From: Leifsonia xyli subsp. xyli str. CTCB07
GTDB lineage: Bacteria; Actinomycetota; Actinomycetes; Actinomycetales; Microbacteriaceae
Length of the DNA: 64,000 nt
Assembly: GCF_000007665.1 (NCBI RefSeq)
Contig: NC_006087.1
Location: 248,001 to 312,000 of the forward strand
Direction of reading: 5' to 3'
The notes beneath the pieces were generated by a model. The model ran no database searches. It was given only the letters and a program-made list of their open reading frames with translations, and was not told where the DNA came from. Made by a program: the position numbers and the translations under genes. Shown piece by piece: positions 43,475-53,217 of the stretch (within the stretch, counting starts at the first letter, position 1; every line of letters starts with the position of its first letter).

Positions 43475-43502
43475 CCGGGTCTCGGAAGGGCCGAGAAACC
43501 GG
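43475..43502 (+). ncRNA. Candidate ribosomal-protein leader hairpin before rplK
   Basis: In the 120-bp gap between nusG and rplK, CTCGG/CCGAG (43481-43485, 43491-43495) stacks on CCGG/CCGG (43475-43478, 43499-43502) with an asymmetric internal loop. L1 represses the L11 operon through a leader structure in other bacteria; whether this hairpin is that site is inference. Confidence 0.35.
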
Positions 43503-43556
43503 GAGAGCGACGCGGGCCCCGGCCCACCGGCTCGAACACACAAAGAAGGAAGAGAC

Positions 43557-43988
43557 ATGGCACCGAAGAAGAAGGTCACCGGTCTGATCAAGCTTCAGAT
43601 CAACGCCGGCGCCGCGAACCCTGCCCCGCCGATCGGCCCGGCCCTGGGTCAGCACGGCGTGAACATCATGGAGTTCTGCAAGGCGTACAACGCGGCGACC
43701 GAGTCGCAGCGCGGCAACGTCATCCCGGTCGAGATCACCGTCTACGAGGACCGTTCGTTCACGTTCGTCCTGAAGACCCCGCCCGCGGCCGAGCTCATCA
43801 AGAAGGCGGCCGGCGTCGCCAAGGGCTCCGGCGTGCCGCACACCACCAAGGTTGGCAAGCTGACCCAGGAGCAGGTGCGCGCCATCGCCGAGCAGAAGAT
43901 GGTCGACCTGAACGCCAACGACATCGACGCGGCCTCCAAGATCATCGCCGGAACCGCCCGCTCGATGGGCATCACCGTCGAGGCGTAA
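43557..43988 (+). CDS. rplK: 50S ribosomal protein L11
   Basis: This 143-residue protein has the L11 N-terminal motif [20 protein letters not shown] and the C-terminal rRNA-binding domain ending in A-R-S-M-G-I-T-V. It forms the stalk base and GTPase-associated centre. A good AGAAGGAAG ribosome binding site precedes the ATG. Intact. Confidence 0.97.
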   Translation: MAPKKKVTGLIKLQINAGAANPAPPIGPALGQHGVNIMEFCKAYNAATESQRGNVIPVEITVYEDRSFTFVLKTPPAAELIKKAAGVAKGSGVPHTTKVGKLTQEQVRAIAEQKMVDLNANDIDAASKIIAGTARSMGITVEA

Positions 43989-44062
43989 GGCCCCGATCAC
44001 TCAGCACACTTTCGTGGAAGAGCCGGCCAGGCTCGCACCACATTCTCGTTAAGGAGAAAAAC

Positions 44063-44752
44063 ATGGCACAGAAGTCCAAGGCCTACCGGGCCGCGGCCGA
44101 GAAGATCGAGGCCGGAAAGTACTACACCCCGACCGAGGCCGTCGCCCTGGCGAAGGAGACTGGTTCCGCCAAGTTCAACTCGACCGTCGAGGTCGCGCTG
44201 AAGCTCGGCGTCGACCCGCGCAAGGCGGACCAGATGGTGCGCGGCACGGTCATCCTCCCGCACGGCACCGGTAAGACCGCCCGCGTCATCGTGTTCGCGA
44301 CGGGTCCGGCCGCCGAGGCCGCCATCGCCGCGGGTGCGGACGAGGTCGGCGGGTCCGACCTGATCGAGAAGGTTGCCGGCGGCTACACCGACTTCGACTC
44401 GGCCGTCTCCACCCCGGAGCTCATGGGCCAGGTCGGTCGTCTCGGCAAGGTGCTCGGCCCGCGCGGCCTCATGCCGAACCCGAAGACCGGAACCGTGACC
44501 CCGGACGTCGCGAAGGCTGTCTTCGACATCAAGGGCGGCAAGATCGAGTTCCGCGTCGACAAGCACGCCAACGTACACTTCGTCGTCGGGAAGGCGGGTT
44601 TCACCGCCGACCAGCTGAACGACAATATCAAAGTGGCTCTCGACGAGGTCGTCCGGCTCAAGCCGTCCGCCGCGAAGGGCCGCTACATCCAGAAGGGCGC
44701 TGTGTCGACCACGTTCGGCCCGGGCATCCCGCTGGACGTCAACGCGATCTGA
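44063..44752 (+). CDS. rplA: 50S ribosomal protein L1
   Basis: The 229-residue protein carries L1 signatures: [26 protein letters not shown] and [15 protein letters not shown]. It binds 23S rRNA at the E-site side and probably represses its own operon. It is preceded by AAGGAG and followed by a strong terminator. Intact. Confidence 0.97.
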   Translation: MAQKSKAYRAAAEKIEAGKYYTPTEAVALAKETGSAKFNSTVEVALKLGVDPRKADQMVRGTVILPHGTGKTARVIVFATGPAAEAAIAAGADEVGGSDLIEKVAGGYTDFDSAVSTPELMGQVGRLGKVLGPRGLMPNPKTGTVTPDVAKAVFDIKGGKIEFRVDKHANVHFVVGKAGFTADQLNDNIKVALDEVVRLKPSAAKGRYIQKGAVSTTFGPGIPLDVNAI

Positions 44753-44788
44753 TTTTCCCGCGGCGCTCATCGGCGCTTCGGAGTCATG

Positions 44789-44826
44789 GAAGGGGCCGGA
44801 CCGGCACACGCCGGGCCGGCCCCTTC
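44789..44826 (+). terminator. Terminator of the rplK-rplA operon
   Basis: GAAGGGGCCGG (44789-44799) and CCGGCCCCTTC (44816-44826) are perfectly complementary and lie 37 bases after the rplA stop. Confidence 0.9.
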
Positions 44827-44976
44827 GGCATCGGCGGACGCTGCGCACGTTCACGGGGTGATTGGAACAACCTGTCTACCCCACTTGTGGAGGTGGCGGG
44901 GACTGGTTTACCATCGACCCGGCGCGCACCGCACGCCGGGTCGCAATCGGGTCCGTCCGAGCGAAGGAATGTTTTT

Positions 44977-46993
44977 ATGACACCTCGCATTACCCCCGCC
45001 CCTCGCACGAGGGCACTCAGTATCATCGCTGCCACGGTCGCCGTGGCAGCTTTTTCTTTGACAGGCACCTCCGCGGCGAACGCCACCGACTGGGTGGCCT
45101 ACGCCAATTCCGTGCCGTCCTGGGCCAGCACCCGGAACGATGCCCGGAGCCGCACCGGCAGATCAGACGTTAGAAGGGGAGATCTCCTTTCCGCTGCGCG
45201 ATCAGAAGGGCGCGGAAGAGCTCGCCAAGCAAGTGTCGACTCCCGGCCTTCCCGGTTATCGGAAGCCGCTGACGCCCACGCAGTGGATCCAGCGCTTTTC
45301 AGCGCCCCAGGCGGTTGTGGGACACGGTGGTCGGCTATCTGAAGGCTTCGGGGCTCACCATAACCGGGGTTCCGGCGAGCCGTGAGTACGTGGTCTTCCG
45401 CGGCGCCCCCTCCCAGTTCAACTCGACCTTCAAGACGTCGCTGCATGCGTTTAAGCTCAAGGGTATGCAGGTCGTCGCGCCCGCTTCGGCGCCGTCGCTG
45501 CCGTCGCGCATCGGGGCGGAGGTCGCCGGTGTGAGTCTGGACCAGTCGCGCATGCTCACGCGCCCCAACCTGCTCAGTCCGGACGGGCCCCGGTCGTCGA
45601 ACGAGTCCCAGCTGCGCACCGAGGCTACTCAGAGGGCCCCGCTCAGGACGCCCCCGTCATCGACACGCCGTGCTCGCGCTACTTCGGCGAGCACATTGTG
45701 ACGGCACCGGCCGCCTACAACGGCCAGACGAAGTACAGCACCGACCTCTTCGGGTATACGCCGAAGCAGCTGCGGAGTGCGTACGATCTGTCCAGCCTGT
45801 CCGCCCGCGGCATCAACGGCAGCGGCCAGACAGTCGTGGTCCTCAGCGTGTATGCCAGCCCAATGCTCGTGCGGGATGCCAACAGCTACTCGCTGCGGAA
45901 CGGCGAGCCCGGCCTGACCGCCGCCACCTACCACCAGATCGTTCCGAAACTGAGCGAGTTCACCGATGTGGGTGAGGGTAAGTGCGGATCGCCGAGCGTA
46001 CCGCAGACTGAGCAGACGGTCGATATCGAGACGGTGCATGCCATCGCCCCGGGTGCGCGCATCCTCTATGTCGGCGCCACGAACTGCTCTGCCGGCGTGG
46101 ATCTCGCGATGTCCAAGATCCTGGACAACAAGCTCGCGAACATCGTCAGCAACTCCTACGGCTTTGACGAGAAGACCTATTCGTCTGGCAGCTTCCAGCG
46201 CCAGGTCAACCTGGAGCTGCAGGCGGCTGGCGAGGGCATCGGCCTTTACTACGCGAGCGGCGACTACGGCGACAACTCCTCCCCTTCTGAGGCGCCATCG
46301 GTGGGATTCCCCACTTCCTCGCCGTTGGCCATTGCGGTGGGCGGGACGAGCCTTGCAATCGACAAGGACGGCCGCCGCATGTGGGAGACCGGCTGGGGCA
46401 ATAGGGAAGACCTGATCATGAAGAACACCGATGGAAGCCTCGTGCTCGATCAGACGCCGCCCGGGCCGTACTTCTATGGCGGCGCCGGCGGGGGCGCCTC
46501 CACGATTTTCACAGCGCCGGATTACCAGCGCGGCATTGTTCCGCTGTCGCTGAGCAAGGGCCACCGCGCCTCTCCGGACATCTCTGGGCTGGCCGACCCG
46601 TTCATGGGGTTCCAGATCGGCTACCGCCCGATCATCAACGATGACACCCTCGAGACCGGCCCCTACAAGACCGAGTCCCGGGGTGGAACCTCGGTGGCCA
46701 CCCCGCTCGTCGCTGCCCACGTCGCCCTCGCGCAGCAGGCGATCGGCGCCACCATCGGGTTCGCGAACCCGGCGCTCTACGCCCTCAACCGCGTCCTACC
46801 CAGCGTCTTCCAGGATGTCCTCCCGCAGAACCCGCCGCAGGCTCTGGTACACACGGATTCGGCGAACGGCTACACGTACTTGGTGTCGTTCGATCAGGAC
46901 CAGGGGCTGAAGACAGAGAAGGGCTACGACCTCGTCACCGGTCTTGGCGGCGTCTCATTCGAGCTGTTCAAGCAGCTGGCGCACTTCCACTGA
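44977..46993 (+). pseudogene. S53 (sedolisin/kumamolisin-like) secreted protease, propeptide frameshifted
   Basis: ATG 44977 begins an export signal (I-I-A-A-T-V-A-V-A-A-F-S-L, ending near A-N-A). The pro-domain is then scattered over three frames: breaks near 45150, 45310 and 45630. From about 45640 a single open frame carries the whole catalytic domain, with the Glu-Asp pair in T-E-Q-T-V-D-I-E, the oxyanion-hole Asp in Y-A-S-G-D-Y-G and the catalytic Ser in R-G-G-T-S-V-A-T-P. S53 proteases need their propeptide for folding, so the broken gene should be inactive. They are acid-type secreted serine-carboxyl proteases. Confidence 0.87.
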
Positions 46994-47047
46994 GTCTGTC
47001 CGCGAAACGCTGCGGCCGGCCGTTCGTGTCGAACGGGCTTGCGACGC

Positions 47048-48016
47048 CTACCCCTCCGCCACCTTCACGACGACCTTTCCACGCGTGTGCCCGCTCTCCA
47101 CCGCGCGGTGCGCCTCCGCGATCTGCTCCAAGGGGTAGATCGCGTCGACGTGTACCCGCACGCTCCCCGACTCCAGAAGCCGCGCGATGACCGCCAGCGT
47201 GCTTCCGTCCGGTGCGACGCGGTAGCCGGTTCCGCGCACGCCGGCCGCCGCGGCATCCTCGGCGATACCGGGCCAGCTGCCGGTCGGCGCGTTCACGATG
47301 AGGCCGCCTGGGCGCAGAACGCCGAGGGAGCGGGCGCCGGTGTCGTCGAGGACGTTGCCGACCAGGTCGATTACGACATCCACGTCGGAGACCACCTCCT
47401 CGAACCGCATCGTGGTGTAGTCGATGACCTGGGCGGCGCCGAGGCTGCGCAGCCAGGCCGTGTTCGCGCCGGAGGCGGTCGCGATGACGGTCGCGCCGAA
47501 GTAGGCGGCGAACTGGACGGCGAAATGGCCGACCCCGTCGCTGCCGGCGTGGATGAGCATCCGCTGTCCCTCGTGCGCCCGGGCGACCTCGATCACCATG
47601 CCCCACGCGGTGAGGGCAGCGAGTGGCGCGGCTGCGGCCTCGATGTGGGAGAGGGTGGCGGGCTTGCGGACGACGCTCAGGCTCGGCGCCGACACGTATT
47701 CGGCGTAGCTGCCGCCGAAGCGTGGAACCATCGCCATCCCGAACACCTCGTCGCCCGGGCGGAGGGGATGCGCGTCGAACGGCGATTCGACGACGATGCC
47801 GCTGAAGTCGTAGCCCAGCACGGCGGGAAAACTCCGGATGGCGCCGAAGACACCGGTTCCTGCCCGTGTCTTGACGTCGATGGGGTTGACCCCGGCGGCG
47901 ACGACCTTGATCAGGAACTCCGCGTTGACGCGATCGGGGGCAGGTGTCTCGCCGATGCGGAGCGAGCCGGGGCCGCCCGCTGCGTCGAGCAGTGCGGCTC
48001 GCATGGTGTTCGGCAT
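47048..48016 (-). CDS. NADP-dependent quinone oxidoreductase-like protein (MDR family)
   Basis: The 322-residue protein is a zinc-independent medium-chain dehydrogenase/reductase. It shows A-A-G-V-N-P-I-D-V-K-T-R-A-G, V-L-G-Y-D-F-S-G-I-V, the nucleotide-binding segment I-H-A-G-S-D-G-V-G-H-F-A-V-Q and the end R-A-V-E-S-G-H-T-R-G-K-V-V. These enzymes reduce quinones or enones with NADPH. The usual G-A-x-G-G-V-G is here G-S-D-G-V-G. Single gene, intact. Confidence 0.88.
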   Translation of the reverse strand: MPNTMRAALLDAAGGPGSLRIGETPAPDRVNAEFLIKVVAAGVNPIDVKTRAGTGVFGAIRSFPAVLGYDFSGIVVESPFDAHPLRPGDEVFGMAMVPRFGGSYAEYVSAPSLSVVRKPATLSHIEAAAAPLAALTAWGMVIEVARAHEGQRMLIHAGSDGVGHFAVQFAAYFGATVIATASGANTAWLRSLGAAQVIDYTTMRFEEVVSDVDVVIDLVGNVLDDTGARSLGVLRPGGLIVNAPTGSWPGIAEDAAAAGVRGTGYRVAPDGSTLAVIARLLESGSVRVHVDAIYPLEQIAEAHRAVESGHTRGKVVVKVAEG

Positions 48017-48218
48017 TCGTCATCCCCTCGTTCGTCGGCCACCGCGTTTCCTGGGCCGGCTGTTTCTAGTCAAACCCGGCAATGCTTCGCCGGTGTTACG
48101 CCGGTGCCACCCGGTGTGAACAGTCTGTTTCGGATACCCCGGGGCAGAACCCTGCCGTGGCCTCATCCACCGGAGAGCGTTGCGGCAGAACCACCGGCCG
48201 ATCCAGACCTTGTGCCGT

Positions 48219-48980
48219 CTATTCGCTGTCGCCGGTGCGGCTCCAGGCCATCGCGGGGGCGGCTGCCACCGGAGCGGCGGCTGGTGCGGTCGCCTGCCGC
48301 AGCAGTTCGATGAGATCGCCGGCCAGCGCGAGCAGGCGCGCGATCTCCGCATCGTCGCGATCCACCCACCGGCAGGTCGGCTCGTCGTGTACCGGCACGA
48401 ACCCGTCGTGCTGCTCCCAGACGAACAGCGTGCGCTCGGCGCCCAGCACGTACTGCTGCCACCAGATCTGCCGCAGGTAGTGGCGCGGGACGCTGCGGAA
48501 CGGCTTGTTCGTCGTCTTGATCTTGGCCAGCTCGATCCGGCCCCCTTCGCGGAGCGCGACCTCGTCCGGCGTCGCCAGGTGCCGGCGGTCGCGCTCGGCG
48601 TGGAACAGCAGGTCAGAGGGCTGGATGCCGTGTGTCGCGGCCACCCACGCCGCGATCTCCGGCTCCCGCACCCGGCCTTGCTGGGTGAACACGTTGCCCG
48701 AGAACCCGGAGCCGTTGAGCTTCTCGCGTGCAGCCGCGCGGAGCGAGCGGGGGGTCGACAGTTTGGCCACGTCGGTCGCCGTGATTCCGCGGCTGCGCGC
48801 GCGCAGCCAGCCGACGTGGTCGCTCGAGGAGGCGACGATGCGGGCGAGGTGGCCTTCCGCTCCGGGAACGGCCGGGACGACCGCGCGGGGAGCGGGGGCG
48901 GAGGCCCGCCGGTCGCTGCCCGCCAGGACGAGCGGACGGTAGAGGTCCGCTGTGGCGGATGCGGTGGAGCGGTCGAACAT
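48219..48980 (-). CDS. YqaJ-type exonuclease-domain protein
   Basis: A protein of about 253 residues with the YqaJ/lambda-exonuclease-like fold pattern. It shows W-L-R-A-R-S-R-G-I-T-A-T-D-V-A-K-L near residue 48, G-R-V-R-E-P-E-I-A-A-W-V, an acidic site in P-D-E-V-A-L-R-E, and E-L-A-K-I-K-T-T-N-K-P where the family has its E-x-K. W-W-Q-Q-Y-V-L-G follows. In phages YqaJ proteins are 5'-3' exonucleases for recombination. This copy stands alone on the chromosome, without a single-strand annealing partner, so it may serve another DNA task. ATG 48980 chosen; the longer frame is proline/arginine-rich and unlikely. Confidence 0.72.
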   Translation of the reverse strand: MFDRSTASATADLYRPLVLAGSDRRASAPAPRAVVPAVPGAEGHLARIVASSSDHVGWLRARSRGITATDVAKLSTPRSLRAAAREKLNGSGFSGNVFTQQGRVREPEIAAWVAATHGIQPSDLLFHAERDRRHLATPDEVALREGGRIELAKIKTTNKPFRSVPRHYLRQIWWQQYVLGAERTLFVWEQHDGFVPVHDEPTCRWVDRDDAEIARLLALAGDLIELLRQATAPAAAPVAAAPAMAWSRTGDSE

Positions 48981-49100
48981 CCGACCATTCTGCCGCGACC
49001 GGGCGGGCTCCGCCTTCAGCCCACGCCTGCGGCGCCGAGCTGGCGGGGCGTTTCGCCGGCCGCCGTTCCCAGCACACATGTATACCGTCGCCCATCAGGT

Positions 49101-49138
49101 GACTTTTGCTTGACATTAGGCATAAGTATCTCTAAGGT
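49101..49138 (+). promoter_or_regulatory. Promoter with ROK-type operator, copy 1
   Basis: GACTTTTG (49101-49108) and CATAAGT (49121-49127) flank a consensus -35 TTGACA (49110-49115). TAAGGT (49133-49138) is the -10 at 17-bp spacing. The words GGTGACTTTTG and TTGACAT are shared with the promoter at 55713. It controls the sugar ABC operon starting at 49242. Confidence 0.75.
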
Positions 49139-49241
49139 TAAATAACCTCAGGCATTCAAGCCTGGGGTCCAGGGGCGCACGGGCGACTCCCCGCTCCGCT
49201 CGTGCGCCCCGACGGCCGATGACGACGAAAGGACCCTGTTC

Positions 49242-50568
49242 ATGAGACCCCCACGCAGTTCCCGGCCCGCTCGGATCGGGATGGCGGTCGCACTGGCGAC
49301 GGCTCTGGCGCTCGGAGCGAGTGCCTGCTCCCCCGGCGGATCAGGCTCGGACTCCGGGTCCGGCACCATCCTCAGCTACTGGGCCACGAACCAGGGCACG
49401 AGCCTCGACAGCGACAAGGAGACCCTCGCGCCGGTGCTCGCCGATTTCGAGAAGGAGACCGGCATCGCGGTCACATTGGAAGTGATCGGCTGGAACGACA
49501 TGCAGACCCGTCTGCAGACCGCCGTCACCTCCGGTCAGGGGCCGGATGTCACCAACATCGGCAACACCTGGGCGGCTTCCCTCCAAGCGACCGGCGCTTT
49601 CCTCCCTCTCGGCGACGCTGAGCTGAAAGCGATCGGGGGCGCTGAGAAATTCGTCCCGACCGCGTTTCAGACCGGTGGGGCCGCGGGCGAGACCCCCCAC
49701 GAGCGTCCCCCTGTACGGCTTGGCATACGGCCTCTACTACAACAAGAAGATGTTCGCCGACGCGGGACTCGAGCCGCCGGCGAGCTGGGAGGAGCTGATC
49801 GCCGCCGGAAAGAAGCTCACGGCGGGTGGCGTCCACGGCCTTGTGCTCACGGCCGGCGCATACACCACCAATTCGCATTTCGCGTTCATCGACGCCGCCC
49901 AGAACGGCGCCGACCTGTTCGACAAGTCCGGTCGGCCCACGTTCGCGGACGACGCGGTGGTCGACGGCGTGCTGCGCTACCTCGATCTCATGCAGTCGGC
50001 GCGGATCGTCGACCCCGCGGATGCCCAGAAAGCCAACACGGCCGAGTCCGTCAGCGTCTTCGCGCGCGGCGAAGCGGCGATGATGATCATGCAGAACAAC
50101 GCCAGCTCGACCGTCCTCGCCAACGGGGTGGCGGCCGACGCGTTCGGCGTCGTCCCGTTCCCGGCGCCCGCCGGCGCTAAGCCGATCGCCAGCCATGTCG
50201 CTGGGATCAACGTCTCGGTGTTCAAGAACACCAAGCACAAGGACGCCGCGCTCAAGCTGGTCGACTACCTTACCAGCGAGAAAGTGCAGGCCCGTCTCGG
50301 CGCCGAGTACTCCACGCTTCCGGTGCTCACGGGCATGGAGCCGGCCTTCAAAGGCGATCCGGCGCAGGCGGCGGTGTTCCAGCGGGTCTACGAAACGATG
50401 GCGAAACCGCTGCCGCTCGTCCCCGCCGAGGACCAGTACGAGGCCACCGTCGGCAAAGCCATGAACGACCTCTTCGCGCGCATCGCCACCGGTTCCACGG
50501 TGAGGCGGGATGACGTGAAGAAGGCCCTTCAGACCGCCCAGGACGACGTCGCCGCGTCGCTGGGCTGA
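49242..50568 (+). pseudogene. Sugar ABC transporter substrate-binding lipoprotein, frameshifted
   Basis: ATG 49242 begins a lipoprotein signal ending in A-S-A-C (cysteine near residue 29). The mature part, I-L-S-Y-W-A-T-N-Q-G and G-Q-G-P-D-V-T-N-I-G-N-T, is a family-1 sugar-binding protein. At a run of six C near 49695 the frame shifts, and V-P-L-Y-G-L-A-Y-G-L-Y-Y-N continues one base over to the TGA at 50568. One extra base explains it. Homopolymer location leaves sequencing error open, but both following permease genes are also broken, two nonsense codons included. Confidence 0.86.
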
Positions 50569-50574
50569 CCGACA

Positions 50575-50614
50575 GGACGCGCGGGGAGCCACCATCCTTC
50601 CTCCCCGCGCGTCC
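50575..50614 (+). terminator. Hairpin between binding-protein and permease genes
   Basis: GGACGCGCGGGGAG (50575-50588) and CTCCCCGCGCGTCC (50601-50614) are a perfect 14-bp inverted repeat with a 12-base loop, 7 bases after the binding-protein stop. It matches the position of the hairpin at 16654 in the other sugar ABC operon. Confidence 0.75.
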
Positions 50615-50638
50615 GCCGATCGTCACAGGAGTCTTGTC

Positions 50639-51611
50639 ATGACCACTGCTTCCCGCCCCGGCGCCGCTGCGCCCCGCGAGGCCCGCTCGACAGGCCCGTC
50701 CCGGCGGCGTCTTCGCGCACCGCTGGCTGCCGCTCGCGCTCCTCGCTCCCGCGCTCGTCTTCGAGTTCGGCATCCACCTCGTCCCGATGCTCACCGGCGT
50801 CTGGATCAGCCTGCTCAAACTCACCAAGTTCTTCGTCGCCAACTGGGGTGAGGCGCCGTTCGTCGGATTCGCCAATTACGCTGTCGCGCTCGACGTGAAC
50901 GGCGCGGTCGGCGCCGGACTGCTCCGCTCGTTCGCGATCACCTGTGCCTTCACGGTGCTCGTGGTCGGGCTGTCCTGGGGGTTCGGGACGGCTGCGGCCG
51001 TCGCGTTGCAGCGCTCCTTCCGCGGGCGCGCCGTCCTGCGCACGCTCTTCCTCATCCCGTAAGCATTGCCGGCCTACGCGGCTGTGATCGCGTGGAAGTT
51101 CATGTTCCAGCGCTAGAGCGGCGCGGTCAACCACATCCTCGTGGACACGCTCGGCTGGATGTCCGACAAGCCGTTCTGGCTCATCGGCGACAACGCCTTC
51201 CTCGCGGTCGTCGTCACGGCGATCTGGAAGCTGTGGCCGTTCGCCTTCCTCATGCTCATGGCGGGCATCCAGTCGGTCCCGGCCGATGTGTACGAGGCGT
51301 CAGCGGTCGACGGCGCCTCACCGTTCCGGCAGTGGCGCTCGATCACGCTGCCCATGCTGCGCCCGGTGAACCTGGTGCTGGTGCTGGTGATGTTCCTCTG
51401 GACGTTCAACGACTTCAACACACCGTTCATCCTGTTCGGCTCGGCGCAGCCGCCCGCGGGCGACCTGATCTCGTTCCACATCTACAACTCGTCGTTCCTG
51501 ACCTGGAACTTCGGCTCGGGCGCGGCGATGAGCGTGCTCCTGCTGCTATTCCTCCTTGCGGTCAGCGGCGTCTACTTCGCCCGCACGAATCGGAGGTCCC
51601 CGGATGCATGA
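50639..51611 (+). pseudogene. Sugar ABC transporter permease (MalF-like), nonsense-mutated
   Basis: ATG 50639 opens a frame that shifts near 50700 into the membrane part (R-W-L-P-L-A-L-L-A-P-A-L-V-F). In that frame a TAA at 51060-51062 interrupts L-F-L-I-P/A-L-P-A-Y, and a TAG at 51114-51116 interrupts F-M-F-Q-R/S-G-A-V-N. Downstream the same frame continues with the family loop E-A-S-A-V-D-G-A-S and ends at 51611. Two stops and a frameshift rule out a working permease. It overlaps the next permease gene. Confidence 0.9.
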
Positions 51612-52444
51612 CACCGTCGGGTCGCGCGTCTTCCGCGTCGCGACCCTCACCCTGCTCGCACTCTTCACGATCGTGCCGGTCTACGTCATGGTGACGTCTG
51701 CTCTCAAGCCGCTCGAAGGTGTACAGAGCGCCTTCGCCTGGTGGCCGACGACCATCACCGTCCAGCCGTTCGTCGATTATGTGGTCGACCGTGCCGCTCG
51801 CGTCGTACTTCGTCAACAGCCTCATCGTGTCGAGCGCGGCCACGTTCTTCAGCGTGCTGATCGCGATCTTCGCCGCGTACGCCGTGTCGCGCTACCGCTT
51901 CCGCGGGCGCACGCTGTTCACGACGACGGTGCTCTCGACACAGATGTTCCCCGGGGTCCTGTTCCTGCTGCCGCTGTTCCTCATCTTCGTGAACCTCAAC
52001 CAGGCGGTCGGGATTCAGCTCGTCGGGACGCACTGGGGACTTGTGATCACGTACCTCACATTCTCGCTGCCCTTCGCGATCTGGATGCTGGCGGGCTACT
52101 TCGACGGTATCCCGCGCGACCTCGACGAAGCGGCGACGATGGAAGGCTGCGGTCCGCTGCGCACACTTTTCGGCGTCGTCCTCCCCGCCGCCCGCCCGGG
52201 GGTGGTCGCGGTCGCCATCTACAGCTTCATGACCGCGTGGGGAGAGGTGCTGTTCGCCTCGGTCATGACCAGCGCCGAGAACCGCACGCTCGCGGTCGGC
52301 CTGCAATTCTATTCCACCCAGACGAACGTCTACTGGAACCAGATCATGGCGGCATCGCTCGTCGTCAGCATCCCGGTCGTCGTGGCGTTCCTGCTTCTCC
52401 AGCGGAATTTCGTGGCCGGGCTGACCGCTGGTGCGGTCAAATGA
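51604..52444 (+). pseudogene. Sugar ABC transporter permease (MalG-like), frameshifted
   Basis: ATG 51604 begins F-R-V-A-T-L-T-L-L-A-L-F-T-I-V-P-V-Y as the first membrane helix. Near 51785 a frameshift leads to V-P-L-A-S-Y-F-V-N-S-L-I-V-S-S and the remainder of a MalG-type permease, with D-E-A-A-T-M-E-G-C-G as the coupling loop and the terminal V-A-G-L-T-A-G-A-V-K. A bidirectional terminator follows. With the other two broken genes the whole uptake system is lost. Confidence 0.87.
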
Positions 52445-52447
52445 GAC

Positions 52448-52483
52448 GCGTGGCCGGCCGGATGAACAGCCGGCCGGCCACGC
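52448..52483. terminator. Bidirectional terminator
   Basis: GCGTGGCCGGCCGG (52448-52461) and CCGGCCGGCCACGC (52470-52483) pair perfectly over 14 bp. It sits exactly between the convergent ends at 52444 and 52486. Confidence 0.9.
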
Positions 52484-52485
52484 CT

Positions 52486-53214
52486 TCAGACCGGTTGCGG
52501 GTTCGAGACCGCCGGCGCACGGCGGGCTCCCGGCGAGGGTGCGGCCCAGCGCACGCCGTTGGCGAGCACACGGCGAACCTGCGGGTGGAAGTACACCGGG
52601 TACTCCTGATCCCCCGGGGAGAAATAGAAGATCTTCCCGCGACCGCGTGTGAAGGTCACTCCGGAGCGGAACACCTCTCCGCCGGTGAACGAGCTGATGA
52701 ACACCAGGTCATCGGGCGCGGGGATGTCGAAGAACTCCCCGTACATCTCCTGAGCCTCGATCACGATCGGCTGCTCGACGCCCTCGGCGATCGGGTGCGC
52801 CGGGTTCACATTCCACACCAGCTCGCGCTCGCCGCCCTCCAGGTTGCGCCAGCGCAGCGAGCAGGTCGTGCCGAGCATCCGGGTGAAGATCTTCGAGAAG
52901 TGGCCGGAATGCAGCACGATCAGGCCCATCCCGCCGAGGACATGCTCGCGCACCCGTTCGACCACCGCGTCGGTGACCTGGTCGTGCGCGATGTGCCCCC
53001 ACCAGAGCAGCACATCGGTCTCAGCGAGCACTTGTTCGCTCAGGCCGTGCTCGGGGTCGGCGAGCGTCGCGGTGCGCACCAGGACCGCATCGCCCAGCAG
53101 TTCGCTCAGGCCGGTGGCGATAGCCCTGTGGATGCCGTCGGGGTAGATGGCGGCGATCTCGGGCTGGGTGGTCTCGTGGACGCCCTCGTTCCAGACGGTG
53201 ACACGCAGCGTCAT
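52486..53214 (-). CDS. ThuA-like trehalose-utilisation-domain protein
   Basis: The 242-residue protein has a class-I-glutamine-amidotransferase-like fold of the ThuA family: [30 protein letters not shown] and [16 protein letters not shown]. ThuA proteins occur in trehalose/sucrose/maltitol catabolic loci and pair with Gfo/Idh/MocA dehydrogenases, as here: the upstream oxidoreductase stop lies 3 bp before this start. The exact reaction in this locus is unknown. Intact. Confidence 0.87.
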   Translation of the reverse strand: MTLRVTVWNEGVHETTQPEIAAIYPDGIHRAIATGLSELLGDAVLVRTATLADPEHGLSEQVLAETDVLLWWGHIAHDQVTDAVVERVREHVLGGMGLIVLHSGHFSKIFTRMLGTTCSLRWRNLEGGERELVWNVNPAHPIAEGVEQPIVIEAQEMYGEFFDIPAPDDLVFISSFTGGEVFRSGVTFTRGRGKIFYFSPGDQEYPVYFHPQVRRVLANGVRWAAPSPGARRAPAVSNPQPV

Positions 53215-53217
53215 CGC

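Noticed and set aside
42481-44000. Long open minus-strand frame opposite nusG and rplK
   Set aside because: Antisense shadow of the two well-defined genes; Leu/Val/Asp-rich low complexity.
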